Source: an uncultured Lachnospiraceae bacterium
Lineage (GTDB): Bacteria > Bacillota > Clostridia > Lachnospirales > Lachnospiraceae
Direction of reading: 5' to 3'
DNA: 64,000 bases
Assembly: GCA_910587765.1 (NCBI GenBank)
Contig: CAJUNR010000008.1
Coordinates: 4,592-68,591 of the forward strand
The first letter of the stretch is position 1. Every line of letters begins with the position of its first letter. Both the position numbers and the translations under genes were made by a program. This document shows, in pieces, positions 50,898 through 61,151 of the stretch. The notes beneath the pieces are model-generated. The model saw only the letters and a program-made list of their open reading frames with translations, did not search any database and was not told where the DNA came from.

Positions 50898-52628
50898 TTA
50901 TACACCCTTTTCCCTCACAATCACGAAGACGGACGCCTTCACCTGCGGATAAGCGGTGCTTGCCGCCGTCACCTCATAGACCCCTGCCGTGTTGGGCGCC
51001 GTATACATCCCGTTTTCATTGATGCTCCCCCCCTGATCTTTCACCTGCCAGCAGACGCCGGTGTCCAGCATGTTGCTGCATACCGCTTCCAGATAATAGC
51101 TCTCCCGCACGTTCAGGTTCAATACATTGGGCCGGATGAAGATCCGCTGCTCTTTTTTGTCCTCCAGAAGCTCCCTGCGGTCCTGAACCGCCGTCCATTT
51201 CACCTCGATCCGCTCCCTGGGCGTCGCCGACAGAGTCCGAAGCCCGATCACAAACGTCCCGCGCTGGGCGTCGGTCCGGGCGGCCAGCTCGACTTGGGGC
51301 AGATCGTCCTCAAAGACGCCGGGAGCTCCGAAATACGTCTCCTGGGGCTTCTCCCCTTTCAGGCTCAGTATGACTGCGGTCCCGCCCATGCCAAGTCCGT
51401 GGGAGATCTCCCGGCTGAACAGCCGCTTCCCTCTGCCCGCGCCCGCGCCCAGCTCGATCGTCTCTACGCCCTCCGCAATCCGGACCCCCGCGGGATCCGA
51501 AAAACCGTTTCCTCGGCCGTCGCCGGCTCCCGCCGCAGCGCCCGCGCCTCCCCTGCCCTGCCGCCCTGCAAGCTCAAGCAGCGCATCCTGGAGAAAACTG
51601 CCCGATACATACTGGCCGAAGGGCATCTTCTCGATCGCATCTATAATAACGGCGTCCCCCGCCCGCAAAAGAGACAGTTTCGCCAGATACAGTTCCTGAT
51701 CGGCACCGTCTTTCTGGATCTGATCCATTCCCTTTTCATGATATTCCCGGCGCACCTCTTCCTGCGCATCCCGCGCGCTGATCCAGATGACGCTTTTGGC
51801 CTGCGCTTCCTCTTCGGTCTGTTTTTTTCCGATTCTCAGCCGGAAGCTGCCGGGCGCCAGCACCGCCGTCCCTCCGGTATCCTTGAGCCCCATGACATCC
51901 AGCCCGTAGGAGAACCGGTAGCGGCCCGCCTTCTCAAAAAGCAGTTCGTCGAAGGAAACCGACAGTCTGGAACGGCCTTCATAAGTCATACAGTTTAAAT
52001 CAAGCTCATAGGAAAAAGCGAACGAATCCTGCTGCCCTATATTTTCCACCTCGATCACCATCTCCACCCGGCTCTTCCCGCGGGCAAACCGGGGGCAGAT
52101 CTGTCTGACACGGATTCCCCGGCCCCAGTATACGGTCTGAACCGACTCGAACAGGCTCCTGCCGGTCTGCAGTTCGCACTCCGGTTCCTTTCTTGTCAGA
52201 AACAGACGATATCCCTCGCGGATTTTATTGCAGGCTTCCCCGCCTTTCTGCCCGCTGCGGCTGATGCTGTGGACCCGCTCGGTCTCTTCCTCCTCATAGG
52301 CCACGCACAGATAGAGATAATCGGTATTGCGGTCTTCTTCATAATCGGAAAAACCCTCCAGCATGCCAAGCTTCCGTACGGCCGGCTCGTCGATGACGAT
52401 CTCCCGGCCCGCATAATCCAGCGCCAGCCCGCTCTCCACCAGGATCGTCATATCGTCCACGCCCACCACGTTCATTCCGGTGACCACGCCCGCTCCGTAC
52501 AGGAAACGGTTCAGCATCCGCCGTTTGTCGTTGCCGTACTTCTGCTCCAGCCGGAAATCATCCACAGAAAGCAGCTTTCCATAAAAATAATGATTCCTCT
52601 CAAACGGAAAGTATTTTGTATTTTTCAT
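50898..52628 (-). CDS. CIS fibre/baseplate-associated protein with bacterial Ig-like domain
   Basis: A 576-aa protein. The N-terminus (YFYGKLLSVDDFRLEQKYGN, then NRFLYGAGVVTGMNV) matches a domain repeatedly found next to tail-I-like genes in CIS clusters, probably for attachment to the baseplate. The centre (about 150-300) is beta-rich. There is a Gly/Ala-rich flexible insert (RQGRGGAGAAAGAGDGRG, about 360-380). The C-terminal 90 residues form a Big2-type Ig domain (GGSINENGMYTAPNTAGVYE), usual in adhesins. It probably decorates the baseplate and contacts a target surface. Confidence 0.7.
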   Translation of the reverse strand: MKNTKYFPFERNHYFYGKLLSVDDFRLEQKYGNDKRRMLNRFLYGAGVVTGMNVVGVDDMTILVESGLALDYAGREIVIDEPAVRKLGMLEGFSDYEEDRNTDYLYLCVAYEEEETERVHSISRSGQKGGEACNKIREGYRLFLTRKEPECELQTGRSLFESVQTVYWGRGIRVRQICPRFARGKSRVEMVIEVENIGQQDSFAFSYELDLNCMTYEGRSRLSVSFDELLFEKAGRYRFSYGLDVMGLKDTGGTAVLAPGSFRLRIGKKQTEEEAQAKSVIWISARDAQEEVRREYHEKGMDQIQKDGADQELYLAKLSLLRAGDAVIIDAIEKMPFGQYVSGSFLQDALLELAGRQGRGGAGAAAGAGDGRGNGFSDPAGVRIAEGVETIELGAGAGRGKRLFSREISHGLGMGGTAVILSLKGEKPQETYFGAPGVFEDDLPQVELAARTDAQRGTFVIGLRTLSATPRERIEVKWTAVQDRRELLEDKKEQRIFIRPNVLNLNVRESYYLEAVCSNMLDTGVCWQVKDQGGSINENGMYTAPNTAGVYEVTAASTAYPQVKASVFVIVREKGV

Positions 52629-52629
52629 C

Positions 52630-53766
52630 TCAGTCTTCGCTCCTTTCTTCTCCGGCTACCGACGCGAAAGCCAGCCTGCTGTTCTGTCCAAGGACCGCTT
52701 CCTCATACCGGCCCAGCACACTGTTGACGCCCAGATAGGAATATCCGTCCGCAAAGATATAAGGTTTTAATACGATCAGATGCGGCTCCATCCGCACCGG
52801 CCGGATCTGTTCGATGATCCGGATCAGGGTCTGATGCTCCCTGTATCCCGGGACGCACTCCTCCGTCACCAGCACCGTGAAGCTGTCCGGATCGTCCTCG
52901 TAAAGTTCTTCCAGAAGTTCCCTCTGCACACCGTTCTCCCGGAAGCGCGCCACGTCCTGCCATTCCACCACAAAAGGCTTCCTGCCGGTGTACAGTTCCA
53001 CGAACAGCTCTATGCCGCGCCTGGTCCCTCTCGCCCTGTAAAATTCCATAATATGCTCCAGCAAATACCGGAGCTGTTTTTCCGTCCATATGTACGGCTC
53101 TTCCACATCCAGCCATCCGGCCATCCAATTGAGGATGCCGGGCTGCGCCAGACCCGGTTCCAGCCAGTCGGAAAAACTCCGGATCCTCTCCCCCACATCG
53201 TCGTACAGAGACTGGAAAATTGACAGGTACCGGTCCAGAAAGGAGTCGTTGCCCATCTCTTTGCGGTACAGTTCCGGCAGGTACTGCATCCAGCTTCGGG
53301 CGGGAAAACAGATCATAAACGTCCCGATGCGGATCTCCTCCTCCGTCTGCGGATAAATTTCCAGCAGGAACCACATATATCTGCCCTCCAGACTATGGAG
53401 CAGAATATCCGGTCCGAACGGAGCCTGTTTCTTCAGGAACGGCTGCAGGTATTCTTTCTTCCGGGAAAAGGAGATCGTTTCCGAGCGGATCACTTCTCTG
53501 ACACCGGGGCCGTTCTCCCCGCACGGACCGTTCAGTTCCTCCGCCGTATAAAAGGAGATCCGCACGGCCGCCCTGTCCCGCGCGCAGTCCTGACAGGTCA
53601 TCCGGTGCCAGACGGTGCCGGACTCCGCACTGTCCATCACCCGGGAAAAAAAGACCGCACGGCCGCCGTAACCCGGTTCGACCAGAAGCCCCGAAGGCCC
53701 CGCCGTCACATGCTCCGCGTATCCCCGCGTATAGTCGGATGTCTTGTTGAAAACAAAATAATTCAT
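52630..53766 (-). CDS. phage tail protein I-like baseplate protein
   Basis: A 378-aa protein. The second half carries the tail-I pattern: YLPELYRKEMGNDSFLDRYL, IFQSLYDDVGERIRSF, GILNWMAGWLDVEEPYIW and RGTRRGIELFVELYTG. The first 130 residues are a beta-rich extension. In myoviral tails this protein forms part of the outer baseplate wedge and is encoded just after baseplate J, as here. The start at 53766 (MNYFVFNKTSDY) has AAAGGGG upstream; the longer reading overlaps the preceding gene. It ends 1 nt before the fibre-like gene start. Confidence 0.88.
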   Translation of the reverse strand: MNYFVFNKTSDYTRGYAEHVTAGPSGLLVEPGYGGRAVFFSRVMDSAESGTVWHRMTCQDCARDRAAVRISFYTAEELNGPCGENGPGVREVIRSETISFSRKKEYLQPFLKKQAPFGPDILLHSLEGRYMWFLLEIYPQTEEEIRIGTFMICFPARSWMQYLPELYRKEMGNDSFLDRYLSIFQSLYDDVGERIRSFSDWLEPGLAQPGILNWMAGWLDVEEPYIWTEKQLRYLLEHIMEFYRARGTRRGIELFVELYTGRKPFVVEWQDVARFRENGVQRELLEELYEDDPDSFTVLVTEECVPGYREHQTLIRIIEQIRPVRMEPHLIVLKPYIFADGYSYLGVNSVLGRYEEAVLGQNSRLAFASVAGEERSED

Positions 53767-53783
53767 CGTTTCCCCTTTTCTTG

Positions 53784-55865
53784 TCATTCTCCCGCGAAAG
53801 AGCAGGAACACTGCACCTCGATCTCATCCGCGATCCCGTTGCACGGAAAACGGATATCCCCGTAAGGGCTTTTCTGCACGCCGTTCCCCCTCGCTTCCAG
53901 CAGCAGAGAACGGATTTCATACACACAGGGCAGCCGGTCCACCTGTCCGTACAGCCCGCTACTGAATACCGTCCCGCCGAACTGCGTCTTCATAAAGGAC
54001 AGCGATTCCTCCACCGCGTTTCGGATGATCTCCCGCGCTTCCTGATACTGGGGATGCACCGTGACTTCCAGATAGACCGCCAGACGGATGTAAGCCGGAG
54101 AGAGGAGCTGAATCCGGGTTCCCAGAAGCCGTCCCGCCTCCAGATGCTCCTCGATATTCCGGATAAAAGCTTTTGTAAGGCCGGGCCGCTTCTGCGGACT
54201 GCAGGGCTTCACCACCATCTGCACCGTCTGTTTCTCCGGAGCGTCCCCGAAGATCGCCCGGCAGCTCTCGATCCGAAGCCCCGGCGTCTGATAGACCGCC
54301 TGTTCATAATCCTGGGCCGTCACCATGCCCCCGGCAGAGGAAAGCTCTCTGCGGACCCGGTCGAACGCCTGCCGGACCGTCTCTTCCTCCCTGCCCCCGC
54401 AGGCTTTCCACGGATTGTCCGCCGCAAGTTCCCCGAGGAACCCGCACGGGTCCGCGCAAAGCCGGTGCGCCTTGACGTTCCCTTCGCTTCCCTGCACCCT
54501 CACATAGGAGGCCAGCAGGACCTTTCCCTCCGGCGCCCTGCCGTGAAAACCGTCTCCGAAGAGAATCCGCCCGCCCGCGCCGTCCACACAGTAATGGAAA
54601 TCTTCCGGCCCCGAGCCGGCGAAGCTTTTTCTGCGCTCCCATCTGCGGTAATATCCCGGTTCCTCCGGCTCCTCCACCAGAATCACAAGTTCTTCCTGCG
54701 CGACGCACGCTTCATCCAGCAGAAAGCATTCCCCGGGAAATCCGCGCCCGGTTCCCAGAATCCGGTGTCCTTTGTACCAGTCCTCGTCCCTGCAGGCCAA
54801 CACATGGATGCGGCCGCCCTGCGGCACCTCTTCCTGCGGACAGATTCTCACGCTGCCGTCCCGCGGATCCGGCGCCTCAAGCCGCGCCTGAAGCTCCCGA
54901 TAGAGCCCGCCCTCCTGCAGAAATACTTTCAGATTCCCGCAGATGCACAGGTTATGGGATACTTTGTAGGTTCCGTTTCCTTCTTCCTTTGCCGCAAGCC
55001 AGCAGGCCGCCGTCTCCTTCTGCTTCACCCGGAGCGTATTCAAATCCAGAAAAGAGACTGCCGGCGGCATCTCATACTGACTGTCCTCCAGCCGCAGCCG
55101 CAGGATGCAGCCGGTCTCCCCCTCCACCTCATGCGGCGTCATCTCCTCCTCCAGAGCGAAACGGATCTGGCCGTCAAACAGCAGGCCGAGCGTCCCGTCG
55201 TTTATCAGCTTTGCTTTCCGGAAACCGCTTCCGCTCCAGCCGGCCAGGCTGAACGCAGCCAGCGGACGGGTACCGGCCTCTGCCGGATTCCTCGGCCTCT
55301 GTCTGCCCTCATTGACCCGGACGGTTAGACGCAGCTCCTTTTTCACCGGCAGCGGTCCGCTGCAGCGGATGTACAGGCAGGTTCCAGGCTCTGCTTTCCG
55401 CCCGAACGGCCAAAACGACACCTGATTTCCCATGGTCATCTGCTCGGTGTCCAGACATCCGAGACGTTCCCGGCCAGGCGACAGCGCCAGGCAGGAGACA
55501 ATCGCGGTTCCCGGAAGCTCCTGCGCCTCCTCCGTCTCAAAAACGATTCCGGAAGCCAGAAACCGCGTACCCTGCGGCACGCTCAGCGCCCGCTCTGTCT
55601 GCACCCGGACAAAAGCTTCCGCGCCCCTCCTGTGCCTGATATCGTCCCCCAGAAGATGAAGGTAACTCCGTCTGTGAACGTCTCCCACATGGTCCAGCTC
55701 ATACTGCTGAATCTCCTTCAGCCAGGCAAACAGTTCGATCAGCGTCATTCCCGGGTCGTGATAGTTAAAGTCCGTCCACTCCGGATAGCAGCCCGCGATC
55801 TTGTTTCTCGCCTGCTCCAGCATCTCTTCAAATGTAATCTGATCCAAATGAATATCCGGTAACAT
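53784..55865 (-). CDS. baseplate J-like protein, second copy (Afp11 type)
   Basis: A 693-aa baseplate wedge protein. The N-terminal region LARNKIAGCYPEW-like block (EQARNKIAGCYPEWTDFNYH, then DPGMTLIELFAWLKEIQQYE) is the standard opening of CIS gp6/J proteins. The later part has GRILFGDGFHGRAPEGKVLL and AGGMVTAQDYEQAVYQTPGL, the conserved J core with its start-of-repeat pattern, and a C-terminal alpha/beta domain. It follows the 974-aa J-like gene by 16 nt; two J-like proteins in tandem are usual in CIS clusters. Confidence 0.9.
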   Translation of the reverse strand: MLPDIHLDQITFEEMLEQARNKIAGCYPEWTDFNYHDPGMTLIELFAWLKEIQQYELDHVGDVHRRSYLHLLGDDIRHRRGAEAFVRVQTERALSVPQGTRFLASGIVFETEEAQELPGTAIVSCLALSPGRERLGCLDTEQMTMGNQVSFWPFGRKAEPGTCLYIRCSGPLPVKKELRLTVRVNEGRQRPRNPAEAGTRPLAAFSLAGWSGSGFRKAKLINDGTLGLLFDGQIRFALEEEMTPHEVEGETGCILRLRLEDSQYEMPPAVSFLDLNTLRVKQKETAACWLAAKEEGNGTYKVSHNLCICGNLKVFLQEGGLYRELQARLEAPDPRDGSVRICPQEEVPQGGRIHVLACRDEDWYKGHRILGTGRGFPGECFLLDEACVAQEELVILVEEPEEPGYYRRWERRKSFAGSGPEDFHYCVDGAGGRILFGDGFHGRAPEGKVLLASYVRVQGSEGNVKAHRLCADPCGFLGELAADNPWKACGGREEETVRQAFDRVRRELSSAGGMVTAQDYEQAVYQTPGLRIESCRAIFGDAPEKQTVQMVVKPCSPQKRPGLTKAFIRNIEEHLEAGRLLGTRIQLLSPAYIRLAVYLEVTVHPQYQEAREIIRNAVEESLSFMKTQFGGTVFSSGLYGQVDRLPCVYEIRSLLLEARGNGVQKSPYGDIRFPCNGIADEIEVQCSCSFAGE

Positions 55866-55881
55866 TCTCTCTCCCCCATGT

Positions 55882-58806
55882 TCATGGCTGTGCCGCGCGG
55901 ACCAATACCTCGTGCTCTCCGCTGACCGGCAGCACGTACGGGCGGGAGCGGACCGTCTGAGGCTCCACTTCCCTGCGTCCTCCCGGCCCGTCTATGAAAG
56001 CCGTCAGATAGACTTTCTCGATCCGCACGATCTGCGGAATCTCTTTCAGCACATTCCGGATCTGTATGGCGCGCGGAAACTGGCCGATGTTCCACCCCTC
56101 TTTGTCGAAATGACCTTCCGACGGGTCCAGAAAGGCCCGGATCCGCTCCTGCGCCTCCTGTCTCACCTGAAACACTTCCTGAAAACTGCCTGTCTGCACT
56201 CTGGCATGCACCCGCACCTCCACAAATTCCGGCGTGACAACCGCAAACTGATTCCTCTTTAAAATCCCCGGTTCCATCCGCTCCTGGATAAACCCGGCCA
56301 GCGTCTCCGTATCCAGCCGTCCGTCCTTCGCGCATACGACCAGCGTCACGGCTCCGCTCTCCCGCTCTCCCTGCGCGTTCCGTCCTCCGAAACAGCGCAC
56401 TTTCTCCAGCGACCGGCACGCCTCCCGCGCCAGCGCTTCATAATCGCCCGCCGTCACCGCCCGGCCCCGGTGCCGCAGGGACGCACCGCACCGGCGCAGC
56501 GCCTCCGCAGGCGTCTCCTGATCGAGACCGCCCCAGAGAGGTTCCGGGTTGCTGACGCCGGTCACAAACCCATAGGTCTGGTTCAGCCGGTTCACCTGCC
56601 GGGAGTCCGCATTGCCCGCTGTCCCCCCGCCGCATTTATAATGAATCCGGATTCCTTCCTCCCGTCCGAAAGGCGGAACCTGGCCGTGGACTCCGTTCCC
56701 GAAGAGAACGGTTCCCCCCGCCCGGTCTACCTGATACACCCGCTCCTGCGGGTCCGCATCGCTCAACTCCTTCGTCTCCGCCCAGGTCACCCAGACGGCC
56801 TCTTCCTCCCGCCCTTCCAGAACCTGTACCTGAATCTCTGAGAGATTCCCGCGCATGAGCGTGAAACTGCAGTCCTCCTCATAGCGGTTCAGCGTGAAAT
56901 ATTCCGTCTCCTCCTGCTCCACATGGCGGATTTTCACTGCGTTCATGTAAAGCGCCCGCAACACCGGATAATGGATTTCCTCCTGCCGATTCGAATAAAA
57001 GCCGCTCTCGTCTCTGAGCCGAATCCAATACAGGTCACGGCCGAACAGCCGGCATCTCTCCCAGTCATTATCTCCCGCAAAGGTCACAAGACCGCTCCGG
57101 ACCAGACCGCAGGTTTCATCCGCCGGATTCAGGTCCCGGAATCCTTTCTTCCCGTAATACTCCCAGCCAATTCCGCCCTGTTCTCTCAGCATCCGTTCCT
57201 GAAACTGCCACAGCATCCGGATGGGCGCGCCCGCGGGCGGATGTTCAAAACCTATGTACAGGATTTTTTCCTTTTCGCCAATCCCGGCAAAGAGCCTTCG
57301 GCCCCTGCCGTCCGCCCGAAACGCGCTTCCCTCCAGTATCCGCTCTTCCAGGCAATCTCTCAAACAGACATATTCCGGCTGTTTCCCCGGGTAATCGCAG
57401 ACATAGGAAAATTCCGCCTCGCTGATCACCGGCGTCAGATAATTTCCCTGCAGCTTGTAAAGATTGTTGATCTTCAGGATCCGCGCTCTGATATAACAGG
57501 TCTCGCAGGAATTGACCAGGATCGGAGTCATATCCGCAGGGCACGCAAAGGAAACGGTCTTCTGCTGTCCGAGCACGTCCGTTCCGGCGGAAAATACATC
57601 GCCGTATTCCTTTCCCGGGAACAGACGGCTCCATCCGCTGCCGTTAAAATATTCCCAGATCACTTCCTCAATGGTCACGTCGTATTCCGGATCCGGGCGG
57701 AACTCCGAGCGCTTCATAATCCATTTCCACTCGATCGGGGACTTTTCCACCCCGGATTCCAGCGGCACCTTTACAAAATCCATCTGAAAACGCAGGCTGA
57801 CCCGGGCGCCTCTTTTCCCCAGCGCTTCCCCGGAGCCAAAATAGACTTCTTCATACAGATGCGGCCTTTCCCCAAACGGAAAATATGCCCCTTCCCCGCA
57901 TTCGGAAGAAGCACCGTACACATATTCCGGCTTCAGACGCTCTCCTCTGCCCAGAATCCGGATCTCCTCCACCGGAACCGGCCCCAGCCTGCGGATATCC
58001 AGGTTCTGAAAACGCACGGCGTACGTCTCTGCTCCCTCCGGCCCGGAGCCGGCAAAGGGCGGCTGATTCCGGCCTTTCCAGAGCTGAAGGCTCCCGGACA
58101 GCGCCGCCGTCCTGTCAAACTCCTGCCATCCGTCTTCGCTGAGGTACGTGATGCGCACAGCCTGCGGATCCGCCATCTGTTCAAGGATCCGCTCGTCCAG
58201 AAGTTTTCCCTCTCTGATATAAAAATGCAGTTCCAGACAGGCTTCTCCCCGAATGCGAAAAAGCTCCCTGTGCGTCAGATACAGTTCATGAGACTGCAGA
58301 TTCTCTCCTTTCTCCGCGAACAGTACCAGGGGCTTTTCCAGCTCCTGGGGCAGTTTCTCCGCCAGACAGCAGATCCGGTCCTTCGCTCCGTCCGTCAGGT
58401 AGAAACAGACCGGAACGGCCGGCGTCACATACAGATCCGCCTGCGTCTCGAACCGGCTCATGCCGTCTCCGCCCGGAAGTTCCGCCGTCATACCGGCGTA
58501 CGTGGGCACCTCCGTCCCTTCCGGCGCAGCCGACGATATCTGGAAAACCGCATGCCCGCCTGCCGGCGCCGCCTCGTGCAGGCGGGCCCCCAGACAGTTG
58601 AACAGGGCAAGCTGATGCTTATACCCTGCGCGGTTCCACTGCTTCAGCGTCCCCTCCAGCATGTCCGCATACACCTGGGCCAGCGCATACCCGATATCCG
58701 GATGCTCCGGATCAAAATTCCACTCCGGTGTATAATCCGCCGCGATCTCACCGATTTTCTGCAGGATATCTCCGCTCGTGCGGGCATCCAGTTTCCACTC
58801 GCTCAT
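55882..58806 (-). CDS. baseplate J-like protein, first copy (large)
   Basis: A 974-aa wedge protein. It opens with the shared region (DILQKIGEIAADYTPEWNFD, DPEHPDIGYALAQVYADMLE) and later has GGTVLFGNGVHGQVPPFGRE and HRGRAVTAGDYEALAREACR, the same J core as its neighbour. The middle (about 350-650) is a long beta-rich insertion not seen in phage gpJ. The start at 58806 (MSEWKLDARTSG) is preferred because AAGGGGA precedes it by about 8 nt; a GTG 6 nt upstream is possible. It is 26 nt after the gp25-like gene. Confidence 0.9.
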   Translation of the reverse strand: MSEWKLDARTSGDILQKIGEIAADYTPEWNFDPEHPDIGYALAQVYADMLEGTLKQWNRAGYKHQLALFNCLGARLHEAAPAGGHAVFQISSAAPEGTEVPTYAGMTAELPGGDGMSRFETQADLYVTPAVPVCFYLTDGAKDRICCLAEKLPQELEKPLVLFAEKGENLQSHELYLTHRELFRIRGEACLELHFYIREGKLLDERILEQMADPQAVRITYLSEDGWQEFDRTAALSGSLQLWKGRNQPPFAGSGPEGAETYAVRFQNLDIRRLGPVPVEEIRILGRGERLKPEYVYGASSECGEGAYFPFGERPHLYEEVYFGSGEALGKRGARVSLRFQMDFVKVPLESGVEKSPIEWKWIMKRSEFRPDPEYDVTIEEVIWEYFNGSGWSRLFPGKEYGDVFSAGTDVLGQQKTVSFACPADMTPILVNSCETCYIRARILKINNLYKLQGNYLTPVISEAEFSYVCDYPGKQPEYVCLRDCLEERILEGSAFRADGRGRRLFAGIGEKEKILYIGFEHPPAGAPIRMLWQFQERMLREQGGIGWEYYGKKGFRDLNPADETCGLVRSGLVTFAGDNDWERCRLFGRDLYWIRLRDESGFYSNRQEEIHYPVLRALYMNAVKIRHVEQEETEYFTLNRYEEDCSFTLMRGNLSEIQVQVLEGREEEAVWVTWAETKELSDADPQERVYQVDRAGGTVLFGNGVHGQVPPFGREEGIRIHYKCGGGTAGNADSRQVNRLNQTYGFVTGVSNPEPLWGGLDQETPAEALRRCGASLRHRGRAVTAGDYEALAREACRSLEKVRCFGGRNAQGERESGAVTLVVCAKDGRLDTETLAGFIQERMEPGILKRNQFAVVTPEFVEVRVHARVQTGSFQEVFQVRQEAQERIRAFLDPSEGHFDKEGWNIGQFPRAIQIRNVLKEIPQIVRIEKVYLTAFIDGPGGRREVEPQTVRSRPYVLPVSGEHEVLVRAAQP

Positions 58807-58832
58807 CTGCACGGTCCCCTTCCCTGCCGGCG

Positions 58833-59252
58833 CTATGCGCCCATTCCTTCATTTATATAATAAGGATATACCAGGTTATACGGATTGTTGGTGCTCCGGA
58901 CCACGTAGCGGATCCCAATCAGCAGCGTTCCTTCCGCATCCTGCTCATTTACAATGTCCACTTCCACATCGGTGATCCGCGGTTCCCAGACCATCAGCGC
59001 CTGCCGGACTGCGTCTTCCATCTGCACCAGCGTCGTATAATCCATCGTATCAAACGCATATTCATGAATGTCACACCCGAATTCCGGCCGCATCACCCGC
59101 TCGCCCTTTCTGGTCATCAGAATCACGCGGACAGCCTGCATGATGTCCTCTTCCAGAGAGACCGTCTTCATCCTCCCGGTCGCTTCATCTACCTCAATGG
59201 GAAAATGAAAACCGGTTCCCAGAAATCCTTTCGCCTTCTCCCATTCTGTCAT
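58833..59252 (-). CDS. gpW/gp25 family baseplate wedge protein
   Basis: A 139-aa protein with the family pattern FLGTGFHFPIEVDEATGRMK, IMQAVRVILMTRKGERVMRP and EFGCDIHEYAF. The conserved RPEFG motif includes the glutamate shared with phage T4 gp25 and T6SS TssE. It initiates sheath polymerisation on the baseplate. AAGGAG precedes the start; it lies 15 nt after the spike gene. Confidence 0.95.
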   Translation of the reverse strand: MTEWEKAKGFLGTGFHFPIEVDEATGRMKTVSLEEDIMQAVRVILMTRKGERVMRPEFGCDIHEYAFDTMDYTTLVQMEDAVRQALMVWEPRITDVEVDIVNEQDAEGTLLIGIRYVVRSTNNPYNLVYPYYINEGMGA

Positions 59253-59267
59253 CCCTACTGCTCCTTT

Positions 59268-60041
59268 TTAATTGATCTGAACCATAGCGCCCTTTAACTG
59301 GGCCGTGCCTCCGGCCTCCAGCTTGAGTGTCCCGGATCCCTTGATCTGCGCGGTGCTTCCCTCCAGCTTCATGCTCTGGCCTTTCAGTTCCAGGCTCTGG
59401 TCCGCATTGGCGGTAATCTTGCCCGCGGCCAGCTTCACGGCTCCCCCATTCGCGTCCAGGGATACCATGCTCTTCCCGCCCACGCTCAGCTCCAGCTTTT
59501 TGTCCGCCAGCAGGGTGAGCGTGCCGTTTTTTCCGTCGATCTGCAGCCCGTTCTTTTCGTCTTTGTCGCTGATCCGGATCGTTTCCTTCTCATCTTCCAC
59601 CACGATCCGGAGTTCTTTCGGAGTCCTTATAAGAATCTGCTCCTTGCCCTCCTCTTCCGAAAAACAGATCTCGCATCCGCCTTTGGTCCGCAGCTTCTTC
59701 ACAGGATTGTGTTCCGCCGCCGTCTTCTCGGGCAGGACGCTTTTCCGGTTCCAGACACTGCCCAGCACAATCGGACAGTTCCTGTCGCCCATGAGAAATG
59801 CCAGGACCACTTCATCCCCTACCTCCGGCAGCGCATAGGCTCCGTATCCGTTTCCCGCATAGGGAGCGGCCGCCGGAACCCATCCCGTCAGGTTCTTTCC
59901 CTCTTCTCCCAGAAAATACTCCACCCGGATCTTTCCCGGATGCCCGCTGTCCCAGTTCTCCTTTACAATCCCCAGAACGACTCCCGGGATCTGCCGCGCC
60001 GCACGGGAGCGGGACGGGAACAGTTCCTCATATACGCCCAT
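59268..60041 (-). CDS. gpV/gp5-like central spike protein (OB-fold plus beta-helix)
   Basis: A 257-aa protein. The N-terminal OB-fold (PGVVLGIVKENWDSGHPGKI, GYGAYALPEVGDEVVLAFLM, PIVLGSVWN) is followed by a repetitive beta-helix region with short Lys/Thr/Ile-rich turns (NGTLTLLADKKLELSVGGKS, MKLEGSTAQIKGSGTLKLEA), forming the needle of the trimeric spike. The start at 60041 overlaps the stop of the hub gene (TAATG); an ATG 9 nt upstream is an alternative. The tip would be capped by the DUF4280 protein. Confidence 0.92.
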   Translation of the reverse strand: MGVYEELFPSRSRAARQIPGVVLGIVKENWDSGHPGKIRVEYFLGEEGKNLTGWVPAAAPYAGNGYGAYALPEVGDEVVLAFLMGDRNCPIVLGSVWNRKSVLPEKTAAEHNPVKKLRTKGGCEICFSEEEGKEQILIRTPKELRIVVEDEKETIRISDKDEKNGLQIDGKNGTLTLLADKKLELSVGGKSMVSLDANGGAVKLAAGKITANADQSLELKGQSMKLEGSTAQIKGSGTLKLEAGGTAQLKGAMVQIN

Positions 60042-61120
60042 TACGCCCATCCTTCCGTCTCAAATTCCGTTACGAAAAATTCTTCGCCGATCTCATGGCG
60101 GACGCCGGTGACATAATATTTCCGGTTCGCCATGTCTTCCAGCTTAACGATCTCCACATATCTTCCCGGCACGATGCCCGGCAGCCCGATACAGGTTCCC
60201 TGAGCGCGCTGCACGCCTGCGGTCTGTTCCCTGGCGAGCGCTTTGGCCCGGATGCCGGCTTTATCCTGCGTATCCGCCTGCGGATCCAGAATACAGGACA
60301 GCGGCGTTCCGGAAGAGAGGCTGGCCTGGGGTTCCCCGGACTTCGCCGCCGCGTCCGCCCGGATGATCTTCTGCTCCTGCGCGTCGTACCCGGAGACCTG
60401 TACCTTCAGATCCAGATAACCGGCCTCCATCCGGAACATCTGCAGTTCCCGGCCAAATTCCATCTGCATGACCGGCCGGGTCTCTTTTGCCGGTTTTCTG
60501 AAATACGCCGTATCCCCCAGCACGAAAAATTCTCTCCCGGCCCGGCCGCTCCCGGCCAGTTCCCCGGCGATGAAATCATAGTCGGTGGCGTTCTGAGACA
60601 GAGGCGTCTCCAGATTATCGCTCGTAGCGTCAATCTCTGCTTTGCAGAGTCTGGAATACCCGCCCAGAATCGTTTTCACCGCGTCCGAATAATTTTTTAC
60701 GTTGTGGAGAATCTGATGCACCCCGCCCAGCATCATGAGACGGCGCACGTCCATGACCGTGACGACCAGACAGGGAGTCTCGGTAAACTCCGCTCCCAGA
60801 AGTGCCACAAACCCTTTGAGCACTTTGGTGATCTCGGAACCGTAGCCGATTCCTACTTCTACGATTGTTCCCAGCTTTATCCTGTTCTTGATTTTTTTGT
60901 CGAACATGCGTTCTTCTCGTCTATAAATATTGCCGATGCGGATCACCGCCATACTCGCGGCGGACAGAGAGAGGGACAATTCCACTTTGAGGATATTGCG
61001 GGTCATGTCCTGATCCAACTCCCTGCCGTCCACATACAGACGTACGGCCGGTACGGTAAAGCCTGCATATTTATTTATCAGCGTTTCGTAGGTATAAACA
61101 TCGGTCATCAGACCAGCCAT
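60041..61120 (-). CDS. gpD/gp27-like baseplate hub protein
   Basis: A 359-aa hub protein of the late-control-D family, which joins tail tube and spike. Conserved stretches are ALRLYVDGRE-like (PAVRLYVDGRELDQD), IRIGNIYRREERMF and KVQVSGYDAQEQKIIRA, ending GRYVEIVKLEDMANRKYYVT. GGGAGG lies 7 nt before the ATG. It is translationally coupled to the spike gene by a TAATG overlap, the usual gpD-gpV order. Confidence 0.92.
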   Translation of the reverse strand: MAGLMTDVYTYETLINKYAGFTVPAVRLYVDGRELDQDMTRNILKVELSLSLSAASMAVIRIGNIYRREERMFDKKIKNRIKLGTIVEVGIGYGSEITKVLKGFVALLGAEFTETPCLVVTVMDVRRLMMLGGVHQILHNVKNYSDAVKTILGGYSRLCKAEIDATSDNLETPLSQNATDYDFIAGELAGSGRAGREFFVLGDTAYFRKPAKETRPVMQMEFGRELQMFRMEAGYLDLKVQVSGYDAQEQKIIRADAAAKSGEPQASLSSGTPLSCILDPQADTQDKAGIRAKALAREQTAGVQRAQGTCIGLPGIVPGRYVEIVKLEDMANRKYYVTGVRHEIGEEFFVTEFETEGWA

Positions 61121-61151
61121 GCCGCAACCTCCCTGTCCTTTCTTTCTCTTT